Assembly: GCF_017303155.1 (NCBI RefSeq)
Contig: NZ_JAEKJR010000001.1
Coordinates: 1,054,001-1,118,000, forward strand
Length of the DNA: 64,000 nt
Direction: 5' to 3'
Origin: Microbulbifer salipaludis
GTDB lineage: Bacteria; Pseudomonadota; Gammaproteobacteria; Pseudomonadales; Cellvibrionaceae
Part shown: positions 43,622 through 50,863 of the stretch, in pieces
Position numbering within the stretch: the first letter of the stretch is position 1
Layout: every line of letters starts with the position of its first letter
The notes under the pieces: model-generated
The model's database searches: none
What the model was told of the DNA's origin: nothing
The model's input: only the letters and a program-made list of their open reading frames with translations
Program-made: the position numbers and the translations under genes

Positions 43622-45397
43622 ATGGCTGGAAGCAGAGTGGCGGACCGGGTTCTCGACCTGCCGGGGTTGCTGGAAGACCTGGTGAGCCAGGGCTATGTGA
43701 GCCGCCCGGATGCCAATCGGTTGATCGGTACGCCACGCAGTGCCGAGCAGGCGCAGATGCACCCGCTGTCTTACATCGCCAGCTGCGAACTGCCCAACCT
43801 GAAAAAGCCCGGCAAGGCCCTGGATGCCGCCACCCTGACCCAGTGGCTGGCGGATACGTCGTCGCACGGCCTCTACCACATCGACCCGCTCAAGGTGAAC
43901 GTAGCAGAAGTCACTGAGGTGATGAGCTTCCAGTTTGCCAAGCGCCACCAGATCCTGTGTGTGGAGGCCACCAAGGACATGCTGCTGGTGGCCACCGCGC
44001 AACCCTATACCTCCGGTTGGGAAGAACAGCTGGAGCACACCAGCGGCCGCACCGTGCAGCGGGTGGTGGCGGACCCGGCGGATATCAAACGCTACGGCAC
44101 CGAGTTTTACTCCCTGGCCAACTCCATTTCCGGCGCCAGCGGCCTCAAGGGCAGCTCTGGGGCGGGCAACTTCGAGCAGTTGCTGGAACTCGGCAACCTC
44201 AAGGACCCGGAAGCCAATGACCAGCATATCGTCAATATTGTGGACTGGCTGCTGCAGCACGCCTTCGACCAGCGCGCCAGTGATATTCATATTGAGCCGC
44301 GCCGCAACATCGGCCGTATCCGCTTTCGCATCGACGGCGTACTGCACCCGATCCACGAACTGCCGGATCAGGTCAACGCCGCGGTCACCAGCCGCCTGAA
44401 GATTCTCGGGCGCATGAATGTAGCGGAGAAGCGCAAACCTCAGGACGGGCGCATCAAGACCAAGCGCCCGGATGGCAGTGAGGTGGAGCTGCGTCTGTCG
44501 ACGCTGCCCACGGCGTTCGGCGAAAAACTGGTGATGCGAATTTTTGACCCGGAAGTGCTGGCGCGCTCCTACCTCGACCTCGGCCTCGCCGGTGACGACC
44601 TGGCCCGCTGGCAGACCATGTTGTCCCGCCCCAACGGCATCGTCTTGGTGACCGGCCCCACCGGCTCCGGTAAAACCACCACCCTGTACACCGCACTCAA
44701 GCAGCTGGCCTCCACCGAGGTGAACGTGTCAACCATCGAAGACCCCATCGAGATGGTGGAAGACAGCTTTAACCAGACCCAGGTGCATCACAGCATTGGC
44801 CTGGATTTCGCCGCCGGTATCCGCACCCTGATGCGTCAGGACCCGGACATCATCATGGTGGGTGAGATCCGCGACCTGGAAACCGCACAGATGGCGGTGC
44901 AGGCGGCGCTCACCGGCCACCTGGTGATTTCTACTCTGCACACCAACGACGCCCCCACCGCGGTGACCCGTCTGCTGGATCTTGGCCTGCCCCACTACCT
45001 GCTGAAATCCACGGTGCTGGGTGTGATGGCCCAGCGGTTGGTGAGAACGCTGTGCCCAAGCTGCAAGCGCAAAACCGAGGTGAGTGACGAGGACTGGCAG
45101 GCACTGGTGAAACCCTGGAAAGCGCCGAAGCCGGAAGTGGTGTATCAGCCGGAGGGCTGTCTGGATTGCCGCAATACCGGCTATCGCGGCCGTCAGGGCA
45201 TCTACGAAATTCTGCCGTTCAGCGAAGGCGTGCAGGCGCTGGTAACCCACGACTGTGACCTGCAGCAGGTTCGTCGCCAGGGTATGCGCGAGGGCATGAA
45301 CAGCCTGCGCTTGTCCGGCGCGCGCAAAGTGGCCGCGGGTATCACTACCGTGCAGGAAGTACTGCGGGTGGCACCGCCGCCGGATATTGCGTTTTAA
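43622..45397 (+). CDS. Orphan GspE/PilB-family type II/IV secretion ATPase
   Basis: A 591-residue AAA+ ATPase with a T2SSE_N/MshEN-like N-terminal domain (about 50-180), the Walker A motif GPTGSGKTTTLYT starting at residue 345, an Asp box TIEDPIEMVEDSFNQ, the Walker B/His region IIMVGEIRDLETAQMA and a tetracysteine zinc motif CPSC ... CLDC near the end. Such ATPases assemble type IV pili or type II secretion pseudopili, but no pilin, platform or peptidase gene adjoins. It could power a machine encoded elsewhere. The gene is monocistronic and ends at a bidirectional terminator. It is divergent from the phosphate genes. Confidence 0.9.
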   Translation: MAGSRVADRVLDLPGLLEDLVSQGYVSRPDANRLIGTPRSAEQAQMHPLSYIASCELPNLKKPGKALDAATLTQWLADTSSHGLYHIDPLKVNVAEVTEVMSFQFAKRHQILCVEATKDMLLVATAQPYTSGWEEQLEHTSGRTVQRVVADPADIKRYGTEFYSLANSISGASGLKGSSGAGNFEQLLELGNLKDPEANDQHIVNIVDWLLQHAFDQRASDIHIEPRRNIGRIRFRIDGVLHPIHELPDQVNAAVTSRLKILGRMNVAEKRKPQDGRIKTKRPDGSEVELRLSTLPTAFGEKLVMRIFDPEVLARSYLDLGLAGDDLARWQTMLSRPNGIVLVTGPTGSGKTTTLYTALKQLASTEVNVSTIEDPIEMVEDSFNQTQVHHSIGLDFAAGIRTLMRQDPDIIMVGEIRDLETAQMAVQAALTGHLVISTLHTNDAPTAVTRLLDLGLPHYLLKSTVLGVMAQRLVRTLCPSCKRKTEVSDEDWQALVKPWKAPKPEVVYQPEGCLDCRNTGYRGRQGIYEILPFSEGVQALVTHDCDLQQVRRQGMREGMNSLRLSGARKVAAGITTVQEVLRVAPPPDIAF

Positions 45398-45424
45398 GCC
45401 AGCGTATATTCGAGCCTGTAACCT

Positions 45425-45454
45425 AAAAAACCCGCGCATTGGCGCGGGTTTTTT
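45425..45454. terminator. Bidirectional terminator between the secretion ATPase and DUF4340 genes
   Basis: AAAAAACCCGCGC / GCGCGGGTTTTTT hairpin with a 4-base loop, symmetric A and T tracts. Confidence 0.92.
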
Positions 45455-45474
45455 GATGGTGCATCGAGTGGGGT

Positions 45475-46437
45475 TCAGCTTTTTGCTTGATCCTCCTCAC
45501 TCGCGTCTGGTTCCTCTTCTGCGGTCTGCTCCTCGTCTTCCCGCTCCACCAACACCAGATCCTGGTGGCGTTTGTCCATCACCCGATCGAAATCGTATTT
45601 GGCGATTTCAAACAGCTGATCGCGGTCATCGCGGCGCACATAGTATTTGTCGTCCGCGCTGGCGAAGTGATAGCGGCGCTCGCCATTGCCGGCCTTCACC
45701 ACAAACTCCGTTGCCTCCACCTCTGGAGCCTCGTCGACCGCTTTGGTGATACGCAGTTTCTCGAGCGCGGTGGCCAGTTCGCGGGCCTTGCCCGGGTCGA
45801 CCGCCGGTGTTTCTTCCCCGTTGTCTGCGGCAAACGCCCAGCCGTCCTCACTTTTTTCCAGGGTGTAATCCGGGCCCTGGATGCGCGTCAGGTCGCCGGC
45901 GGCCAGCAGGGTTTTATCCAGCCAGTTGTCGGCGGTTGAAGGCAGGTCGAAGCTGTTGAGCTCTACCGCATAGATCGCATCGTCGCCGGCGCGGCGCACA
46001 TGCACCTTGCGGAAGCCGGGGGAGGTGCCCACGAACAGCTCCAGTGCGGGATCATCCCCTTCCGCGGTGTACAGCTTCAGTCGTTTGCGGAATTTGTCTT
46101 CCGCCACTTCGAAGCGCTCGCGGGCACTGTTACTGGTGGCGATAGGCCAGGTTCCTTTCAGCGCGTTGAGTTTTTCCAGCAGGGTGTCGAGCTTGTCGCG
46201 GTTGACTGGTAGATCGTGCAACGCCGGCAGCTGCCACTGGTCCTCTTGTTTCACCAGGGTCACGCTTTCCCCATCACCGACAATTTCCAGTCGTTGCAGT
46301 GCGTCGGTTTCCGCCTGCACCAATGGTGTGGATTGTGCCTGCGCCTGTTGCCGCGAGCTGGACTCCCAGAACAGGCCGGCGGCCAGCACCAGCTGTAGTG
46401 CCAGCACACCGCTCAGGGCCATTTGCAGATTTTTCAT
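45475..46437 (-). CDS. DUF4340 protein of the GldFG-type ABC system
   Basis: A 320-residue protein with a signal anchor (LQMALSGVLALQLVLAAGLFW) and a periplasmic DUF4340 domain, consisting of repeated beta-rich units with segments such as DNWLDKTLL and TLEKSEDGWAFAADNGEE. The C-terminal 25 residues are acidic. DUF4340 proteins are usually encoded next to GldG-like proteins of ABC exporters; the function is unknown. It starts 14 bases after the fused permease stop, so it is the third gene of that operon. Confidence 0.87.
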   Translation of the reverse strand: MKNLQMALSGVLALQLVLAAGLFWESSSRQQAQAQSTPLVQAETDALQRLEIVGDGESVTLVKQEDQWQLPALHDLPVNRDKLDTLLEKLNALKGTWPIATSNSARERFEVAEDKFRKRLKLYTAEGDDPALELFVGTSPGFRKVHVRRAGDDAIYAVELNSFDLPSTADNWLDKTLLAAGDLTRIQGPDYTLEKSEDGWAFAADNGEETPAVDPGKARELATALEKLRITKAVDEAPEVEATEFVVKAGNGERRYHFASADDKYYVRRDDRDQLFEIAKYDFDRVMDKRHQDLVLVEREDEEQTAEEEPDASEEDQAKS

Positions 46438-46451
46438 GCTTCAGTTCCTCC

Positions 46452-49361
46452 TCAGCCGGCCAGCAGCTGTTGATAGCGCTGCTGGCGGGCGCGATTGCGC
46501 AGGTGCTGGATCAGGGCGACGAGGCCCAGGGCCAGCAGTGCGGCGATATAGTTCAGGGATTCCCAGAACAGGCGGCTGTCCTGCTCCATGGGAGGCAGGG
46601 TGCGGTTGAAGTGGCTGCGCGCGCGGATGCTGAGCAGGCCCGCATCCTCCAGGGACCAGTCCACACTGTTGGCGGCCAGTTGCAGGGTATTGAGGTAGTC
46701 GCCACCGGCGGCGGCACCACTCATGCGCACCACCTGATCCCGCAGGAAGTCGTTGGACGCGAACAGGATAATGCGCGCGGACTCCGGCGAGCGGCTGATC
46801 TGGCTGGGCAGGTTTTCCAACTTGCCGGCGTCGCTGGCATTCTCCCCGTCTTCGGCTGACGCCTCTTCGGGCTGCTGGGCCAGCGGCGAGGGTTTGTCGG
46901 CGAAATAAGAGTCAAAGCGCCCGGCGCTGACCACGCCCAGCAGGTGCGCGGCGCGCTCGCCCTCCGGGGTAAAGGCGCTGATCTGCCCGTCCACATAACG
47001 CGGCATCACACTGGTGCTGCTGGACAGCCAGGACTCCTGCGAGCTGTGCAGTAGCGGGGTGACGTTGCGTCCGGCGGATTTTTCCTCGTCCACGCGAATG
47101 GGCGAGGCCCAGCTCAGGGTGGCCTGGGGCAGGTTGCCGGTGATGGGGTTGTCGGCGTTGAGGCCGTCGCCGCGCACGTCGATAAAGTAGGGGTAATCCA
47201 GCATGCGCAGTTCCTGCAGCTGGAAGCCGCCCACGTTGCGGGTCACCGGTACCGGGAAGGCGCTGTTCTGCGGGTCCAGTACCAGTTTGCTGTCGACCTC
47301 AAGCCCCATATGTTGGAGCCACTGTTCCAGACCGCTGTTGACCCGGTTCAGGCGCAGGCTGCGGTTGGACAGGTCCGCGCTGTACGGGGAGGTGGCGGCG
47401 ATCACGGTGCCGCCCTGCATCAGGAACTGGTCCACCGCGTACAGGGCTTTTTCGCTCAGATTGCGCGGTGCCAGCAGCATCAGGATGTCGGCGTTGCCGG
47501 AGACGCGGCCGTCACTCAGGTCCTCGCGTTCCACGTTCAGCTCGGCACCCAACAAGGTTTCCAGCTGGCTGAAGCGCGCGCCGCCGCCCATGCCCTGACT
47601 GAAATCGTCCGCCGGCGTCACCAGTGCCACGGTTTTGGTAAAGCCGCTGGCGAAGCGTTTGATGCCTGCCTCCAGGTTGCGTTCGAAGGTGTCCGCGCTG
47701 AGGTCGTCCAGCGGTATCTGTACCACTTTGTCATGTTGATCGTCGCGGGCGAGGGTGAGGTAAAAATAGAAGGGCCGCCCGATCAGGCTTGCGGCCATGG
47801 GCTGGAAGCCGTAGTCCTCGGCGATCTGCCGGGCTACTTTGCCGCCGTCCGCTTCGGGGTCGATAAATTCGACGCTCAGGCGCTCGCCGGCATCCGCCTG
47901 GATTTTTTCCACAGACTCGCGGATGGATTGTTTAAATTCCATCAGCTGTTCCGGCAGCTGTTCGTCGGCGGAGACGTAGGCGGTAAACGCCAGCTTGCCC
48001 TGCACCGTGTCGAACAGGTTGCCCTCGCTCTGGTAGCTCTGCAGGACTTTTTTCACTGCGCGGGTGAGGTCGTACTCCGGGTTGCGCAGTTGCACGTCCA
48101 CATCGGTTTCCCGATCGGCGTTGACCTCGATCAGGTCGCGGAAACCCAGTACCTCGTATTCGTCCCCGTATTGCACCAGCACATCAAAGTAGGAACTGAC
48201 GATGGAGGCCTGGTAGCGATCCGCCACCTGGAAGGGCACCGGGGCGATCCCGTATTTGCGGTTGGCTTCCTCTTCCAGTTCCGGCTCTTGTGTCGGGTCG
48301 ACCATTTCCACGCGTACACGGCCGTTGCCGGCCACTTCGTATTCCCGCAACAGGTCGCGCATCTGCGGCACCAGCGGTGCCAGTAGCGGATGGGTCTTGC
48401 CGCTGAAATAGGCGCGGATCAGCAGCGGTTCCTGCAACTGGTTCAGGTACTGCTGGGTGGCCGGGGAAATGGAATACAGGTTGCCCTCGGTCACATCCGC
48501 GCGCAGGGACTTCAGTTGCCCCAGCCATAAATTGGCGCCGAGGGCGTTGACCACCAGCAGCGCGGTGACCGTGAGCCAGGCCTGGCGGTGCTTGCGGTTG
48601 CCGCCAATGGCCCAGCGCTCGCGCTCCAGCACCAGGGTATTGAGAGATAGGAACACGGCGCACAGGCTCAGGTAGTAGTACAGATCCGGCAGGTCGATGA
48701 CGCCGCGAGTAATGGCATCAAAGCGCGCGCCGGTACTGAGGCTGCGCAGCCATTCGCCGGCGCTGTTGCCGAAAAAGTCCGTGAGCAGCGGTGTGCCAAT
48801 CAGGTAGAAAACCCCGCACAGGGCCGAGGCCACAATCAGGCTGACGATCTGGTTGCTGGCGCGGGCGGAGACGAACAGGCCGATGCTCAAATACGCCGCG
48901 CCCAGCAGGAAGGTGGCCAGGTAACCGGCCCATACCGGCCCCCAGTCCAGGTCGCCAATGATCGCCACGGTGAGCGGCAGCGGCAGGGTGATGGCGAGGG
49001 CGATCCCGAGCAGTGCCAGGCAGGCGACAAATTTGCCCAGCACAAACTGCCACAGGGGGGCTGGCTGGGTGAGGATATGTTCCAGGGTGCCCTTGGCGCG
49101 CTCGTCGCTCCACAGGCGCATGGTGAGCGCGCTGGTGAGAAAGATCAGCAGCAGCGGCATCCATTCGAACAGCGGGCGCACGTCGGCGATGTTGCGGGCG
49201 AAGAAAGCCTCGCCCCAGAAAAATACGAACAGGCTGATGGCGGCAAAGGTGGCGAGAAACAGGTAGGCCACCGGTGACGCGAAAAACAGGGTGAGTTCTT
49301 TGCCGGCCACGCGCTGGATCAAGCGCTTGCCGCTGACCGGTGAGGTGTTATCAGGCCGCAT
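46452..49361 (-). CDS. Fused ABC-2 permease (GldF-like) and GldG-like auxiliary protein
   Basis: A 969-residue protein. Residues 1-about 245 are an ABC-2 permease with six helices (GKELTLFFASPVAYLFLATF, LWSDERAKGTLEHILTQP). A further helix near 265 leads into a GldG-type periplasmic domain (about 290-900; ITEGNLYSIS-like VTEGNLYSISPATQQYLNQL, then ILMLLAPRNLSEKALYAVDQFLMQGGTVIA), and a last helix near 940 anchors it. In Bacteroidetes GldA, GldF and GldG are separate gliding-associated ABC components; here F and G are one chain. The ATG overlaps the ATPase stop by 11 bases with AGGAGG upstream. What it transports is unknown. Confidence 0.9.
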   Translation of the reverse strand: MRPDNTSPVSGKRLIQRVAGKELTLFFASPVAYLFLATFAAISLFVFFWGEAFFARNIADVRPLFEWMPLLLIFLTSALTMRLWSDERAKGTLEHILTQPAPLWQFVLGKFVACLALLGIALAITLPLPLTVAIIGDLDWGPVWAGYLATFLLGAAYLSIGLFVSARASNQIVSLIVASALCGVFYLIGTPLLTDFFGNSAGEWLRSLSTGARFDAITRGVIDLPDLYYYLSLCAVFLSLNTLVLERERWAIGGNRKHRQAWLTVTALLVVNALGANLWLGQLKSLRADVTEGNLYSISPATQQYLNQLQEPLLIRAYFSGKTHPLLAPLVPQMRDLLREYEVAGNGRVRVEMVDPTQEPELEEEANRKYGIAPVPFQVADRYQASIVSSYFDVLVQYGDEYEVLGFRDLIEVNADRETDVDVQLRNPEYDLTRAVKKVLQSYQSEGNLFDTVQGKLAFTAYVSADEQLPEQLMEFKQSIRESVEKIQADAGERLSVEFIDPEADGGKVARQIAEDYGFQPMAASLIGRPFYFYLTLARDDQHDKVVQIPLDDLSADTFERNLEAGIKRFASGFTKTVALVTPADDFSQGMGGGARFSQLETLLGAELNVEREDLSDGRVSGNADILMLLAPRNLSEKALYAVDQFLMQGGTVIAATSPYSADLSNRSLRLNRVNSGLEQWLQHMGLEVDSKLVLDPQNSAFPVPVTRNVGGFQLQELRMLDYPYFIDVRGDGLNADNPITGNLPQATLSWASPIRVDEEKSAGRNVTPLLHSSQESWLSSSTSVMPRYVDGQISAFTPEGERAAHLLGVVSAGRFDSYFADKPSPLAQQPEEASAEDGENASDAGKLENLPSQISRSPESARIILFASNDFLRDQVVRMSGAAAGGDYLNTLQLAANSVDWSLEDAGLLSIRARSHFNRTLPPMEQDSRLFWESLNYIAALLALGLVALIQHLRNRARQQRYQQLLAG

Positions 49362-50319
49362 TTTCCAGTGCCTCCTGTTGTTTTTGTTGTGCGGGTGCTT
49401 GGCTTTCATTCACCTGGCGGAACAGGCTTTCCAGATCCTGCTGCTCCGGCTGCAACCGGTACAGTTCGCCACCGGCGGCGATGAGGGTGCGGGCGATTAC
49501 GGCACTGGTGGAACGCAGGTTGGCGTCCTCCGTCAGCGCAATGCGGAACTGCCCGACCTTGGCCATTGCTTCGATACTCTCGATGCCTTCGTCTTTGCCC
49601 AGGCGGCCGAGTACCTCGCGGGCGTCGGTGGCGGAGGTTTCAAGCCAGATGCGGTTGGCGTTGCGCAGGCGCTCGAGTCTTTCGTCCACGGCGAGTTGGC
49701 CGCGGTGAATAATCAGCACGCGATCACACAGTGCTTCCACTTCCTGCATGATGTGGGTGGAGAGGATGACGGTGGCTTCGCGGGCGATCTCTTTGATGAG
49801 TGCGCGCATCTGCCGGGTCTGGGTGGGGTCGAGGCCGTTGGTGGGCTCGTCGAGGATCAGCAGCCGGGGCCGGCCGAGTATGGCCTGGGCGACGCCGACG
49901 CGCTGTTTGTAACCCCGCGAGAGGGTGTGGATGCGCGCGTGCAGTTTGTCCGCCAGCTCGGTGGCTTTGATGGCGCGGCGGATTTCGGCAACCTTTTCGT
50001 CGCCGTCGAGGCCTTTTAATGAGGCGGCGTAGTCGAGGTAGTCGGCGACGGTCATTTCGCCGTACACGGGCAGGTTTTCCGGCAGGTAGCCCAGTTGCCG
50101 TTGCAGGGTTTTGGGCTTGTCGGCCATGTCGATGCCATCAATATTGACGCTGCCGGTATCCGGTTCCAGATAGCCGGAGAGCATTTTCATGATGGTGGTT
50201 TTGCCGGCGCCGTTGTGGCCGAGCAGGCCGACAATTTCGCCTTTGCCGATTGTAAAACTGACGTCGTCGACGGCTTTGAATTCGCCATAACAACGGCTGA
50301 GGTGGGTGACTTCCAGCAC
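49351..50319 (-). CDS. ABC transporter ATP-binding protein (GldA-like)
   Basis: A 322-residue ATPase with Walker A GHNGAGKTT, Q loop, signature LSRGYKQRVGVAQAI, Walker B LLILDEPTNGLD and the His of LSTHIMQEVEALCD. It belongs to the ABC-2 ATPase group (CcmA/NatA/GldA). It is the first gene of a three-gene operon with the fused permease and DUF4340. The divergent region upstream contains repeat copy B and then glnE. Confidence 0.93.
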   Translation of the reverse strand: MLEVTHLSRCYGEFKAVDDVSFTIGKGEIVGLLGHNGAGKTTIMKMLSGYLEPDTGSVNIDGIDMADKPKTLQRQLGYLPENLPVYGEMTVADYLDYAASLKGLDGDEKVAEIRRAIKATELADKLHARIHTLSRGYKQRVGVAQAILGRPRLLILDEPTNGLDPTQTRQMRALIKEIAREATVILSTHIMQEVEALCDRVLIIHRGQLAVDERLERLRNANRIWLETSATDAREVLGRLGKDEGIESIEAMAKVGQFRIALTEDANLRSTSAVIARTLIAAGGELYRLQPEQQDLESLFRQVNESQAPAQQKQQEALENAA

Positions 50320-50863
50320 CTTGTCCTCCTTTGGGTTTGGTTGTCAGGGGTGGTGGTAACGCAATTCCTCTTAACGGGCGCCGTGGCGGCACCGCTAGGT
50401 GGTACAGCTTTGCGAGACACGCCATAAACCCATCCCTGGGGGCTCGGCTGCGGCCGTCCTGGCCGCAGACGGTCTCGCAAAGCTGCACCACCTATCGGCG
50501 CCTGCGCTCATAGTTAAGAAGTATGAAAAATGTGCCGCAGTGATTTGTGACTGGTTATGGAGGCGGACGCGAGATGGGCAGGTAGATGGCGCGTCGAATG
50601 GCGCGGCAGTTAGTTAGCGCGACTGGGGGGTGGTTGTGGCTGTTCTGGGGGTGGTGAGTCGAAATAATCATTGCTCGTACAACGGGGGACGCCCCGGAAT
50701 AAAAACAAGGTTCAGACGAAACAACGCCAAATTTTTTAACGGCATTTAGATAGGGCCGGGTGGCAAAAGTTCAAGCCCGGGCACGACGAATGGGGCGACG
50801 GCCAATGTATACTTGCGGGCTATCGTTAAGATGGACTTGTCGCGACCGTCAGGAGATACCCGC
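50320..50863. other. Divergent intergenic region, ABC ATPase / glnE
   Basis: A 544-base region holding repeat copy B and about 360 further bases with no gene I can support. The stretch 50600-50700 is G-rich and the last 60 bases hold a TATACT box (50812-50817 region) that may be part of the glnE promoter; the -35 match is poor. Confidence 0.4.
50388..50502. repeat. Nested-palindrome repeat, copy B
   Basis: A 115-base element in the opposite orientation to copy A. The 31-base arms (50388-50418 and 50472-50502) pair at 28 positions. On the minus strand an inner hairpin CTGCGGCC / GGCCGCAG (loop AGGAC) is followed by the core GAGCCCCCAGGGATGGGT (50428-50445), identical to copy A. Confidence 0.85.
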
